Positions 9,680-18,627 of a DNA stretch of 64,000 nucleotides are shown here, one piece after another; positions within the stretch are counted from its first letter, which is position 1; every line of letters begins with the position of its first letter. Source of the stretch: Candidatus Leptovillus gracilis. GTDB taxonomy: Bacteria; Chloroflexota; Anaerolineae; Promineifilales; Promineifilaceae. A program made the translations under genes and the position numbers. The notes below the pieces were generated by a model, which was given only the letters and a program-made list of their open reading frames with translations, made no database searches and was not told the DNA's origin. The stretch covers positions 62,001 to 126,000 of the forward strand of contig JADJXA010000027.1 of the NCBI GenBank assembly GCA_016716065.1. Direction: 5' to 3'.

Positions 9680-12600
9680 TTATTTGACAGATTCTTGCAT
9701 ATTTATAGCTTGCAATAATGTTGCTTCGGCATCTTCGCGGGCAAGACTGCGTGTCCACAAGCGCCGCTCATTGCGTTTGATAATAAATATATCGGTGTCG
9801 GTCACGGCGCGTACCATACCTTCAATGTAAATTTGCGAGCTGACCGGCTGCCGTAATGTCTCATTTAATCGTTTTAGCAGCGCCTGCCACTCATCTTCAT
9901 CTGCTCCCTCAATGGCTGGCAAGGTTTCGTTGTATTCTTGGGTGGAAAAAATGACAGCCAGCATAGGCGCACGGCTGGGACGAATGATTCGCCACCTGAA
10001 TTCTCCACCAAGAGATTCTAACTCCCGGTTCCATGTTCGCAGAAAAGCGTAAAGATACCCTTCTAGCCCACGTTCCATTTCCCGGTTGCCATGCAAATGA
10101 GCCAGCGTACCTTGTTGTACATTAGGATATGGTTCAACTGGCTTGACTGCCTCACTGCTGCCGCCACGATAGAAAAACTCCAACCCTGTTTCGCACATAT
10201 CCAGAATTAGATCACGTTCAGATTCATTGAGTTCATAAAGGTCAAAGATCGTTTCATCCAGCCGGTTTTCTAAAAAATTTCGCCTGTTTCTGATTTCTTC
10301 TGCCGATAATCCATCTGGATTAATGGTGCTCTGAGGTGTTGGATCCCAATCTCTTAGCTCGTCAACAATTGACACGATTTTTTCTCTTAAGTCCAAATTG
10401 TTCGGTAGTCGGATTGGGGTGTTCATTAGCTCATATAAGTATATTTTATGACGCCATGTTCCCCATGAGCCAGCGGTCATAAAGAAATAGTACCTTATTA
10501 AGGAAGACCACAATATTGCGGTTAAGACCTTTCTTTGCCAATCTAGTGCATTATCAACATTAATCCCATATATGGAACTTTGATAGCAATACGCTTCATT
10601 TTCAAGCCGCGTATCAATTAATCCATCTGCACCAGATGCTTGAGTAATACCTTGCTTAACTAATAACCTCCAACCCGCGTATACGTCTTGGCTGCCGTGA
10701 GCTCTAACTTCGTCAGGTGTAAAATCCAATAAGTGTTGCATGACGGAGCCATACCTTTTAAATTTGGGGACGGGCAGTTCTCTGTATTTTTTTAACCAGT
10801 TGCTAGGATAACTTTTAGCTGTGTCACGAGCTTGCTCATACCCTCTTCTAGGTTCTGGCCATTTCTGAACACTTGCTAAGTCTTGAAGTGAACTATTTAA
10901 AGTTAGAGTATTTACTAATTTTGCGTCGTTATGATTTCCCCACCAATAAGTTTTCCAAAGCCAGTCGTTTTCCTCCAAATCACATTGTCGTATGCGATGC
11001 AAATCTGGCAAACTCAAGACAACTGTTTGCATATTGTCTACAAATTCTGTTTTCTTGGCTGACCAGTACTGGACAAAATGATCAAAATCAGCTTCTCCCG
11101 GCTTGTATTGAACAAAAGAGAAGGGTGATATGGCGCCACTAAAAAATGCGTCACGCACATGGAAGAAATTCACCACTTGATGAATCGTGTTTTCGGACAA
11201 CCAACGCTGACGAAACTGCAAACTTTTTTCATGGCGTTTTAGCAACACACCATAGGATACAAGTAGGCCGCACTCCCCATCACCTTTCAACAAAATTGAC
11301 GTGCGGGCAATAAAGGCTTGAGACAGTTCATTATCGCCAATTGACCAATCGAATACGCGACACCATCGCTGCGCCTGTTCCTGGGCAGCATGAAGCTCTC
11401 GTGTGCCTTCATTCTGTTTCAAGTAACCCCACGGTGGGTTGCCAACAATAACGTCAAAAGAGTGTGGCGAAAAAGGCAGCGTATCGGGAGAATTCAACAA
11501 TTCGACAAACTCAGCGCGGCCGGCAAAGCGGTCGTTTTGATCTAAATAACCCCTGATGAATTCTTTTTCTGAGTTCAATAGGCCAAAGGTGTTGGCCTGA
11601 TACAGAACATGATAATGTGTTGAATCTGCGGGATACTTGGGATCAAAAATCAAATAGGGTAACGGTTTTTCCCCATTGGTCTGTTCAATCTGCGCTAAAA
11701 TATCTTTTGGTTCCTGATAATGGAGTAGAGCCAGATATAAACTAAAGGCGGCGACGTGAATGGCTTCCTCGTTGATTTCAATACCAGTTATTTGTTCGCG
11801 GAGGATTTGGCGCAGTTCGGCAGCACTTAATGGTTTCCGGGACAAGCTTTCTCGGTAGCGAACGATACGCCGGAAAGCCTGAACCAGAAAAATAGCCGAG
11901 CCACAGGCAAAATCCAATATGCGAGGCTTTGTTGCCAATCGTTCAGGGGTCAGGATTTGCGATAGAACATATTCGACCAGAACACTGGGCGTATAATGGG
12001 TTCCTTTATCTTTGATGCTTGATTTATGATAGAACTCTTCGTAGATGCTGCTAATCAATTCGATAGGAATAATCTCGAAATCATACGCCCAAAGAAACAA
12101 TTTGGGTTGTCGGAAATCAGCGTTACCTAACAGGAATCCTCGCAGTAAATCTAGATGCCCTTGTGTAATCTCGCTTTCTTCGTTAACGTCCCGCGGAAAC
12201 ATGTCGCCATTAAAATGTTCAGCCAGTTGATTAAAAAGAGCATAAGTGAAATCTTTATTCCGCAGCACACGGGTATAACGCCGATCTTCATTATTGGAAA
12301 AGATAACCCCTGATTCCGGGGTTTCTAAAATTCGCAACCATTCAGCTTTCCACTTTGGGTGGCTTCTGTTTTCTGCCACCTGCCTGAAATAGTCAGGAGT
12401 TAATATCCCGCGATCTTCAAGATAGCGAACAAAAATAGAGCGGCCAATAACAGCATGGATATGCCTTTGCTTAACCTTTTTATCAAGCGCAAGGAGATTG
12501 AGACGAACAGCCTTTAAATCCAAAATAAGACGTCTATCGGCGCGGCGTCCTGCTTTTTCAGCGCTTTTGTCCCGGAAAACTTGGCCGGATTCTATAAGTT

Positions 12601-13057
12601 CGCGGCGATATTGAAAGAGTACATGGCTTACGCCGGCTATTTGGCGGACAACAGCTAACGGCTGAATGTTTTCCCACTCGGAAACAGTTTGCGCCGGATA
12701 ATTATTGAGGCTGTATACCTTTAACTCGCCGGGCACGGCAATAAACAGATAGTGGGGACGCGCCATGCACCAAACACGGCGAAAGATATTTAGCAATGTC
12801 GCGTCATCGTTTTCTTGAGAGGTACAGAAAACGATGACTGGATCGTTGTTGACGAAAAAGATTTTTTCTGCGCCAACAGTTTGAGCAAGGGATAACCAAT
12901 CACCTTTTTCTACCCAGGTTATATCCTCTGATGATTCGGATTTGGGCAAATTGGCAGCGTTCAACAGCGTCCCATCGGTGTAGTTGAGACCTTCGTAAAC
13001 AGCGTCTAGAAACGCGTGTGGTGATTCCAGTGAATCAGGCAAAGCCGATTTAATCAT
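9680..13057 (-). CDS. Eco57I-type N6-adenine DNA methyltransferase (restriction-modification)
   Basis: The product is 1125 residues. The central methylase carries motif I as DFACGSAIF (~384) and motif IV as NPPW (~540), the class gamma adenine-methylase pattern seen in Eco57I/type IIG and PglX-like enzymes. The N-terminal ~300 residues include RRELIESGQVF and a helical region before the methylase. The C-terminal ~450 residues probably hold target recognition (LRLPNNLDLREKIVSIVDEL resembles TaqI-like specificity regions). No D...ExK nuclease motif was spotted here, so cleavage would fall to the downstream gene. The gene is AT-rich and has no ACGGCCGT site, unlike its surroundings, which suggests recent transfer. 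Confidence 0.85.
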   Translation of the reverse strand: MIKSALPDSLESPHAFLDAVYEGLNYTDGTLLNAANLPKSESSEDITWVEKGDWLSLAQTVGAEKIFFVNNDPVIVFCTSQENDDATLLNIFRRVWCMARPHYLFIAVPGELKVYSLNNYPAQTVSEWENIQPLAVVRQIAGVSHVLFQYRRELIESGQVFRDKSAEKAGRRADRRLILDLKAVRLNLLALDKKVKQRHIHAVIGRSIFVRYLEDRGILTPDYFRQVAENRSHPKWKAEWLRILETPESGVIFSNNEDRRYTRVLRNKDFTYALFNQLAEHFNGDMFPRDVNEESEITQGHLDLLRGFLLGNADFRQPKLFLWAYDFEIIPIELISSIYEEFYHKSSIKDKGTHYTPSVLVEYVLSQILTPERLATKPRILDFACGSAIFLVQAFRRIVRYRESLSRKPLSAAELRQILREQITGIEINEEAIHVAAFSLYLALLHYQEPKDILAQIEQTNGEKPLPYLIFDPKYPADSTHYHVLYQANTFGLLNSEKEFIRGYLDQNDRFAGRAEFVELLNSPDTLPFSPHSFDVIVGNPPWGYLKQNEGTRELHAAQEQAQRWCRVFDWSIGDNELSQAFIARTSILLKGDGECGLLVSYGVLLKRHEKSLQFRQRWLSENTIHQVVNFFHVRDAFFSGAISPFSFVQYKPGEADFDHFVQYWSAKKTEFVDNMQTVVLSLPDLHRIRQCDLEENDWLWKTYWWGNHNDAKLVNTLTLNSSLQDLASVQKWPEPRRGYEQARDTAKSYPSNWLKKYRELPVPKFKRYGSVMQHLLDFTPDEVRAHGSQDVYAGWRLLVKQGITQASGADGLIDTRLENEAYCYQSSIYGINVDNALDWQRKVLTAILWSSLIRYYFFMTAGSWGTWRHKIYLYELMNTPIRLPNNLDLREKIVSIVDELRDWDPTPQSTINPDGLSAEEIRNRRNFLENRLDETIFDLYELNESERDLILDMCETGLEFFYRGGSSEAVKPVEPYPNVQQGTLAHLHGNREMERGLEGYLYAFLRTWNRELESLGGEFRWRIIRPSRAPMLAVIFSTQEYNETLPAIEGADEDEWQALLKRLNETLRQPVSSQIYIEGMVRAVTDTDIFIIKRNERRLWTRSLAREDAEATLLQAINMQESVK

Positions 13058-13100
13058 TGAGGATTTCTCTGCAAAAACAACAAGACCTGCTGATACTCTT

Positions 13101-13125
13101 GTAGAACAATATTTCTATATTCTAC
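13101..13125. promoter_or_regulatory. Inverted repeat upstream of the restriction-modification operon
   Basis: GTAGAA and TTCTAC arms bracket a 13-nt AT-rich centre, 44 nt upstream of the methylase start in the only AT-rich intergenic stretch nearby. It could be an autoregulatory operator or overlap the promoter of the operon. No controller-protein gene is present, so the binding protein is unknown. Confidence 0.4.
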
Positions 13126-13325
13126 CACAAAATTTCCGAAATGTAGACATAAACTAAGAATTCAGCAGACTATTCTTGGATGACAAGATGTCAGTGTTGG
13201 GTCATTTGCGAGCCGATCTGCAACGAAGTTTAGGTGATCCAATGATTTTGTCAACAGTTTGTTGGTGGGGGAAACGGCCGTTCCCCCTCCCAATTTGCGC
13301 GTACAGGTGATGGGGCAAAACCGTC

Positions 13326-14009
13326 TTAGAGGCGTCCCTGGTTCTGCAACCATTTCAGCCCCTCGCGGGCGCTGAGCGGAGCCAGTGGGGTGGCGGCAAT
13401 GAATGCAACCACCGCCTCGGCGTTCGTTTTAGAATATTCACGCAGCGCCCAGCCAATTGCTTTCTGGATAAAAAACTCATCCGAGTCCAGGTTTTCCCGA
13501 ATCAGGCTGAACAACAAGTCGGCGTCGGTTTGGGTTTTGTAGGAGAGTTGGAAGAGTAGGGTGGTGCGCCGCAGCCAGAAATTGTCGCTGACGCGCCAGG
13601 CGGCAACGGCCGTTTCCCGCACCTGTGGATAACGTTGAAAATGAATCGCCACGCTGCCCCCCGCCACGCTGTCTACCGTGTCCCACCATGATTTTGTCAC
13701 AATGAGATATTCCAGCACCGACACAAATTCGGGTGGCTGCTTCTGGATCAGCCGGTCTAAAAAAGCGAAAGCGCTGTATTGGTATTCGCGCTCTGGCAGC
13801 GCCCACAATTCGCGCAAGATCGCCTCAAGTTCGGTGGGCTGCGGCAGGCCATAGGTGGCGACGAATTCCTTCAGCAGCGCCCGGCGCGCCGGGGTTTTGA
13901 TGCCTAAATAGGGGAATTGGTCACGCATGTATTTAGACATGGGCACAGCTTCGGCCGGGTTGGCGTGCTGTGCCAGCAGTGTTTGCAGGGCTTCAATATA
14001 GGTAGACAT
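13326..14009 (-). CDS. AlkD-like DNA alkylation repair protein
   Basis: The start at 14009 (MSTYIEALQTLL) is chosen; upstream codons lie in a palindrome-rich intergenic stretch. The 227-residue protein matches the HEAT-repeat DNA glycosylase family AlkC/AlkD. Recognisable parts are PMSKYMRDQFPYLGIKTPARRAL near the N terminus, EREYQYSAFAFL, SWWDTVDSVAG (the conserved Trp-Asp loop of the active cleft) and EFFIQKAIGWALREYSK. AlkD enzymes remove positively charged N3- and N7-alkylpurines without base flipping. It is transcribed alone. The key WDTVD segment and the RKAIGW-like helix are both present, so activity is likely. Confidence 0.88.
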   Translation of the reverse strand: MSTYIEALQTLLAQHANPAEAVPMSKYMRDQFPYLGIKTPARRALLKEFVATYGLPQPTELEAILRELWALPEREYQYSAFAFLDRLIQKQPPEFVSVLEYLIVTKSWWDTVDSVAGGSVAIHFQRYPQVRETAVAAWRVSDNFWLRRTTLLFQLSYKTQTDADLLFSLIRENLDSDEFFIQKAIGWALREYSKTNAEAVVAFIAATPLAPLSAREGLKWLQNQGRL

Positions 14010-14282
14010 AGGCGTTATTGTGGCAGAAAACGGCCGTTCTGACGACAAAAAACAACCTCAATCAGCCACCCGTCAGTAGTCCTATAACGGCCGTTTCCCA
14101 TCCCAATTTATGCGTGGTTGTGTTGGTGGAGCAGAACGGCCGTTCCCCACAACGCAAACGCCGCAAGGCCGTTGTCTTCCCGTCTGCCAAGCGCCCGGCA
14201 GCACACGGCCGTTGCCGGTAAGGTAGAGATGGTATGCAGCCTGTGGAAATCCCTCTATCTCTGCTCTCAGGAGTAAACGATC
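14010..14282. other. Palindrome-rich intergenic region
   Basis: No gene is recognised. The stretch holds four ACGGCCGT sites (near 14031, 14087, 14136 and 14205) within ~180 bp, one of the densest non-coding concentrations in the window. This shows that the palindrome is not a by-product of codon use. It separates the AlkD-like gene from the divergent membrane-protein gene and must hold both promoters. Confidence 0.7.
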
Positions 14283-14921
14283 ATGATGCGAACCATTATT
14301 CTTGCTCTTTCTGCGGCGACCTTCATTGCTTTGGTTGCTTTGGGCTGGCTGGTTTACCGTGCGTCTCCCGGTCCTGACAACCAGGACATCCTGGGCGTCA
14401 CTCTGGGCAAATCGGACAACGAGACCGGTCTGGCCTTTATCTCTGGCCGCCGTATCGAATGCGTCCCGGAAGCCGATGCGCCCTACACCTCTACCTGTAC
14501 AATGACGATAGCCGGTCAACTGCTGACCATTCAGGCGTTTCGCAATGGACCGGAACAGCCCAATCAGGTTGGCGGTGGCTGCCAGGCTGTTTATGCCGGG
14601 CAAACCTGGCCCTGTGCCATCAGCTCGCGTCACGTTGACGTGCATTGGTTCGCCCATATCAGCGATCCCTTGGGGCTGGACGCGGCGCAACTGACCACCC
14701 TGCGCCAGCAATATTTCATGGAGAATCTGCCGGAAGAACCGTTTTTGACCGGCATGTTGGTCGCGCCGGTGCTGGCGGCGCTGGCAGTCTTGGCGGGGTG
14801 GTGGGCCTGGAAACGGCCGTCTACCTGGCGCGGGTGGGGAACGGCCGTTGGCCTGAGTATGGTCTCACTGATTGGCGTGTTCGTCCTGGCGATCAAGCTC
14901 ACCAGAGGCTTTTGGGATTAG
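14283..14921 (+). CDS. Membrane protein of unknown function
   Basis: The 212-residue product has an N-terminal helix (TIILALSAATFIALVALGWLVY), an extracytoplasmic ~120-residue domain with four cysteines (for example RRIECV, TCTM, GGCQAVY, WPCAIS) and two C-terminal helices (MLVAPVLAALAVLAGWWAW and VGLSMVSLIGVFVLAIKL). A ribosome site CAGGAG precedes the ATG. The paired cysteines suggest disulphides outside the membrane. No family was recognised. It is a single-gene unit, divergent from the AlkD-like gene. Confidence 0.65.
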   Translation: MMRTIILALSAATFIALVALGWLVYRASPGPDNQDILGVTLGKSDNETGLAFISGRRIECVPEADAPYTSTCTMTIAGQLLTIQAFRNGPEQPNQVGGGCQAVYAGQTWPCAISSRHVDVHWFAHISDPLGLDAAQLTTLRQQYFMENLPEEPFLTGMLVAPVLAALAVLAGWWAWKRPSTWRGWGTAVGLSMVSLIGVFVLAIKLTRGFWD

Positions 14922-15179
14922 GGCGAAAGAAAGGCGCTGCTGTACAGAGTGCATTTTCTGCTTGGTTGCTGCGCGCAGCAGCGGCGACGGTCCTGACATT
15001 GGCCGGGGGATCAGGGTCGGCAGTTGGCTGCCGGATGTCAGGCTGGCGCGGGTCAATTTTGGCAATGACATGATCGCTCGGCCCAATTGCCATAGAGGAT
15101 ATGGTAGCGCAGCCTCAAGATGCCCGCTGCGGGTCGGTGTGACACGGCTTCTGCGAATTGACAGGTGGGCAACGGCCGT

Positions 15180-15710
15180 TTACCATCCTGTCGGCTGGTC
15201 TGTGGGGATGCGGCTCTGTTGGGCAAGCAAATAGAGGACCACAATCTGCCCAAATGGCACTAACCAGAAAAGCTGCCACCAGCCGCTGTATCCGGCATCC
15301 TTCAGCCGTCTGGCGCCGGCAGCGATGAATGGCAGCAAAAGGATGACACCGACAATTTGGTACACCTTTTCATGAACAATTGTAGCAACGGCCGTTACCA
15401 GCAGCACAAACGCAAAAAACCACCAATACTCAAAGCGCGTTGCCGTATCAGAGAAATTAGCGAACTTGAGAAACCCGGTGTTCACCGCATCCAGCGGCGT
15501 TATCGGTTCATCTTTTTCGATGAGAATCAGATCGCTGGTGTCAACCTCAAACGCAGCGGCCAAAGCCCGGGCGGATTCCAGGGAGCCATTGCCACCATTT
15601 TCTAAACGTTGAATTGTTCGTAAGCTCAGTCCACAAGCCTCGCTAAGCTGTTCTTGCGACCAATTTTTCGCGGTGCGTAACTTCTTGACCAGGTTTGATT
15701 GAATCCTCAT
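15180..15710 (-). CDS. XRE-type HTH regulator fused to DUF805 membrane domain
   Basis: The start at 15710 follows a strong GGGAGG site at 8 nt; longer in-frame starts upstream are rejected. Residues ~5-60 are a Cro/CI-type helix-turn-helix (NWSQEQLSEACGLSLRTIQRLENGGNGS). The C-terminal part has three hydrophobic helices and the DUF805 signature ARRLKDAGYSGWW. This architecture is a membrane-tethered DNA-binding protein, so it may couple a membrane signal to transcription. It is divergent from the ECF sigma factor gene with ~220 bp between them, which makes cross-regulation possible but unproven. Confidence 0.82.
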   Translation of the reverse strand: MRIQSNLVKKLRTAKNWSQEQLSEACGLSLRTIQRLENGGNGSLESARALAAAFEVDTSDLILIEKDEPITPLDAVNTGFLKFANFSDTATRFEYWWFFAFVLLVTAVATIVHEKVYQIVGVILLLPFIAAGARRLKDAGYSGWWQLFWLVPFGQIVVLYLLAQQSRIPTDQPTGW

Positions 15711-15931
15711 GTATGTGTCCTCCCAATTTTGTGGTCGGTAAAACCAGGCGAAGTATAGCCGGGAAAATGACGCCCTGTCTACGACAATTTGACGACACCT
15801 CAGCGACAGAGGGCGCTTCTCTGCTTCATATTGGAAATTTGTAAGAGAGAACGGCCGTTTGGCAATGATGAACCATGTGCGGCAGCAGTTGTAACTTTTT
15901 GGCTGTTCGGGGATATTATCTGTAACAAGCA

Positions 15932-16417
15932 ATGATGACCTTTCACGATTTGTATGAACAGTACGCCCCGGACGTTTACCGCTTTGCCTTCTGGCTCAGC
16001 GGCAGCGCCGCCGACGCCGACGATATTACCGCGGAGACATTTGTGCGCGCCTGGGCCGGCAGCCAGAAGATTCGTACGGAAACTGTCAAGGCGTATCTGT
16101 TCACTATCGCCCGCAATCTGTATCTTAAACAGGCCGCCCGCGCCAGACGAGAGGTGGCGCTGGATGAGACGCTGGTTGCCCCGCTGCCTGAACCTGACGG
16201 ACAGTTGGCGAGACGCGAGGTGTTGACGGCCGTTTTCCGCCAGCTGCATCAGCTATCCGAAGCCGACCGCACCGCCTTCATCCTGCGCATCCAGTATGAA
16301 CTGCCTTACGCCGAAATCGCCCGCATTCTGGCCATTTCGGAAGCGGCGGCCAAAGTAAAGGTTCACCGCGCCCGGCTCAAGCTAACGGCCGTGCGCCGTG
16401 ACTATGAGGAAGCCTGA
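15932..16417 (+). CDS. ECF-type RNA polymerase sigma factor
   Basis: The 161-residue protein has region 2 (LYEQYAPDVYRFAFWLSG...ADDITAETFVRAW) and region 4 (LSEADRTAFILRIQYELPYAEIARILAISEAAAKVKVHRARLKL), the usual two-domain layout of group IV sigma-70 factors. ATGs at 15932 and 15935 are both possible. The next gene starts 1 nt after its stop and encodes a short membrane protein in the position of an anti-sigma factor. The target regulon cannot be read from the window. Confidence 0.93.
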   Translation: MMTFHDLYEQYAPDVYRFAFWLSGSAADADDITAETFVRAWAGSQKIRTETVKAYLFTIARNLYLKQAARARREVALDETLVAPLPEPDGQLARREVLTAVFRQLHQLSEADRTAFILRIQYELPYAEIARILAISEAAAKVKVHRARLKLTAVRRDYEEA

Positions 16418-16418
16418 C

Positions 16419-16832
16419 ATGACGATTACCCGAGATGTTATCCTGGATCTGCTGCCCCTGTATCTAGCGAACGAAGCCAGCGCCGACACGCGGGCATTGG
16501 TAGAGGAATTCTTAAACGGCGATCCGCAGTTGACCAAATTGATCGAGCAGTCGAAGGTAACGCAGTTTGATTTCGAGGTTCCTACACCTCTGACAAAGGA
16601 GCATGAAATGAAAACATTTGAAAAGACCCGGTTTTTGCTGTTTCAGCAGAAATTATTCCTGGCCCTGGCAGTGGCAACCACGTTATTCCTCGTTGCCTTT
16701 CGCTTCGATGAAACCGGCGTGACATGGTTGTGGGCTGCGACGCCGGGTATGGGTTGGGCGATGCTTGGCGTTGCGTCCCTGTTTTGGATTGCCTTTCTCA
16801 ACGCAAATTGGATGATGAACCGTGAAGGGTAG
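16419..16832 (+). CDS. Putative membrane anti-sigma factor
   Basis: The start at 16419 is set by GAGGA about 10 nt upstream and by coupling to the sigma stop codon. The 137-residue protein has a soluble N-terminal domain (ITRDVILDLLPLYLANEASADTRALVEEFL). This resembles the helical anti-sigma domain, with LLPLYL...ASADT as in many DUF3379/zinc-finger-like anti-sigmas, but without the HxxxCxxC zinc motif. Two helices follow (LFLALAVATTLFLVAF and GMGWAMLGVASLFWIAFL). It would hold the sigma factor at the membrane until a signal releases it. Confidence 0.75.
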   Translation: MTITRDVILDLLPLYLANEASADTRALVEEFLNGDPQLTKLIEQSKVTQFDFEVPTPLTKEHEMKTFEKTRFLLFQQKLFLALAVATTLFLVAFRFDETGVTWLWAATPGMGWAMLGVASLFWIAFLNANWMMNREG

Positions 16833-16851
16833 GGACGTATACCTGATGAGG

Positions 16852-16885
16852 GCACAAGGTCACATCTGACAAGGTGACAAACATG
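16852..16885 (+). repeat. Dispersed repeat containing GACAAGGTGACA
   Basis: About 30 bp around TCTGACAAGGTGACAAA recurs inverted near 63557-63588 with two or three differences. Both copies lie in the 3' intergenic region beside exported-protein genes on the minus strand. Confidence 0.55.
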
Positions 16886-16974
16886 TCAGATTATGAACTT
16901 TGCGAGTATGGTCAGCCCCTGATGTAGACTCAGCGGGGACGACTGCCAGGGTAAAACGGCCGTTCCCGTATCCT

Positions 16975-17406
16975 TTAGCGCCGCTCAATCACCAACGGGC
17001 TGCCGTTAATGTCTGTCGTCGTGGAGAGGACATAACCGCCATAGGTGCAGTCGCCCTGCACCACTTCGCGCACCTGCCCGCTCACCGTCAGGTGATGCAC
17101 TGTCTGCGGCAGCAGCGGGAATTCCAACTCCGTCGGGAAGGCAGCCGTGCCGCCGACTGTGCCCGATTCGGCCGTAATTGTGATCAGCGTCCCATTGCCC
17201 AGCGTAACGGACACAATCTGCGATTCCGCGTTGGTGGGGGATGTGACTGGCTGCACCGCCAGCAGTTCCGGCGTGGCCTGCGGGCAAGGATACGGTGTGG
17301 CTGGCGGCCCTTCGGTGGTCGTTTGCGGAGCAACGGCCGTTTCATAAAACAAAAACCCGGCCATCACAACCAACAGGATTAGAACAATCACAAGAATACG
17401 TCGCAT
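16975..17406 (-). CDS. Membrane-anchored or secreted protein of unknown function
   Basis: The start at 17406 (MRRILVIVLILLV) lies 5 nt after the stop of the upstream gene, so the two are co-transcribed. An N-terminal helix is followed by a Pro/Thr-rich linker and a ~95-residue beta-rich domain (QIVSVTLGNGTLITITAESG...TVSGQVREVVQGDCTYGGYVL) with two cysteines. The product is probably anchored outside the cytoplasmic membrane. No family was recognised. Confidence 0.6.
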   Translation of the reverse strand: MRRILVIVLILLVVMAGFLFYETAVAPQTTTEGPPATPYPCPQATPELLAVQPVTSPTNAESQIVSVTLGNGTLITITAESGTVGGTAAFPTELEFPLLPQTVHHLTVSGQVREVVQGDCTYGGYVLSTTTDINGSPLVIERR

Positions 17407-17411
17407 GGCGC

Positions 17412-18416
17412 TCACCTCACCAGATTTGGGTCTACAATATATTGCCACCAGTTATAGGCCACGCCGTTGGCCGCGCCGGTGATATGCGGCAGGCGGCGGA
17501 ACCACCATTGATGATGGGCGCGAATGTCGCCATTCCCCCAATCGGCGCAGTCCACAATGCGCGTTTCGCCAGACAGGTTGGGAAAGTCCAGCCAATTGTC
17601 GCAGCGGGCGGGCACGCGGCTCTTATTGCCCCAATCGTAGTCGCGCACACTGTTGGGGGCAAAGTGCATCAGCCCCACTTCCGCCTGGCCGGGATGCGTC
17701 TGGTCATATTGGATAAAGCGCTGCCACAAATTGTTGGCCCCTTTGGTGTTGCGGTAAGTATGTTTCATGATGGACTCGGCGCGGTGGCCGAACGCTTCCA
17801 GCATTTCACCCACGCCGCGCTGGTAGTTGAAGCCCATGATGATAAAGCGTTTGTTGGCCCGCGCTGTTTGCGTCAGCGGCGGCGCGTTGCACCAGAATGC
17901 GCCCGGTCCACCCATGATGGATTCGTAATACCCGGCGTAAGGGAAGGCAAAAAGCCAGAACTCGTCTATCGCCCCGTTGTTGACTTTGTTGATCATGTCA
18001 AATTCGGCCAACAGGGCGTCGTAGTCTACGGCGTCGGGTTGATGGAAGCCGGTGCGCGCTTTCCAGGCGGCCACAAAGTCGTCGGCTTTGTAAGTGAAGC
18101 CATCCTGCTTACGCGGGAATTTGTCCACTTCCAGGCGCTCGACAATTTCATAATTGCAATAACCATAGCTGATGTCGCGCAGGTCGGCGATGTAACCGGC
18201 GCTGAGGGCGTCGGGGTCGCCCCATTTAAGAACTTCGTTGAGCTGTTTGCCGCCCGCGCCCGGTACGGTGGGGTTGTGGATGATGAGGGAGACACGCTTG
18301 CTTACCGGCGTGGGTTTTTGGCCGATGGGCTGCACGGCCGTTGCCGATTTCCTGTCTTGCAGTTTGTTGTTGAGCCAATCTAACCACGTGTTCAGTTGTG
18401 ATTCCAGTTTACTCAT
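17412..18416 (-). CDS. Conserved protein of unknown function with FPYAGYYES motif
   Basis: The 334-residue product has no clear signal peptide. It contains well-formed, apparently conserved segments: SLIIHNPTVPGAGGK, YNYEIVER-like CNYEIVERLEVDKFP, DEFWLFAFPYAGYYESIMGGPGAFWCN, KRFIIMGFNYQRGVGEMLEAFGHRAESIM and HHQWWFRRLPHI. I recall similar proteins from other environmental bacteria but know no assigned function. The His, Asp and Cys residues in these blocks could form an enzyme active site, which is only a guess. The downstream secreted gene is probably in the same operon. Confidence 0.65.
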   Translation of the reverse strand: MSKLESQLNTWLDWLNNKLQDRKSATAVQPIGQKPTPVSKRVSLIIHNPTVPGAGGKQLNEVLKWGDPDALSAGYIADLRDISYGYCNYEIVERLEVDKFPRKQDGFTYKADDFVAAWKARTGFHQPDAVDYDALLAEFDMINKVNNGAIDEFWLFAFPYAGYYESIMGGPGAFWCNAPPLTQTARANKRFIIMGFNYQRGVGEMLEAFGHRAESIMKHTYRNTKGANNLWQRFIQYDQTHPGQAEVGLMHFAPNSVRDYDWGNKSRVPARCDNWLDFPNLSGETRIVDCADWGNGDIRAHHQWWFRRLPHITGAANGVAYNWWQYIVDPNLVR

Positions 18417-18524
18417 GGCAAAGCCTCGTTGGGTAACAATTTGCCCAAAGATGTCGCATCTCTGGGGAGTTACGCTCTATGTTGACAAACTTTGCCCTTT
18501 TTGTAAAGCAGTTGGCCCCCTTTC

Positions 18525-18559
18525 AGGTGCGACGCACTTTGCCAAAGTGCGTCGCACCT
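18525..18559. terminator. 16-bp perfect stem-loop
   Basis: AGGTGCGACGCACTTT and its exact complement flank a GCC loop. It lies between two minus-strand genes, downstream of the giant secreted protein and ~110 bp upstream of the next gene, and is a good candidate transcription barrier or processing hairpin. Confidence 0.6.
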
Positions 18560-18576
18560 TTGCTCACTGGTATTTC

Positions 18577-18616
18577 ACCACGGAGTTAACCTCAGTGCCC
18601 TCCGTGTCTCCGTGGT
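18577..18616. repeat. CCACGGAG/CTCCGTGG interspersed repeat
   Basis: Nine-base arms ACCACGGAG and CTCCGTGGT flank a segment with an internal CTCCGTG echo. This sequence type is widely scattered in intergenic DNA of many bacteria. It sits 12 bp after the stop codon of the giant secreted protein. Confidence 0.5.
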
Positions 18617-18627
18617 AAGCAGCTGCG

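Noticed and set aside
17295..18383. A 362-codon plus-strand open frame opposite the conserved protein at 17412
   Set aside because: Its composition and lack of a ribosome site mark it as antisense shadow; the minus strand has conserved blocks and operon spacing.
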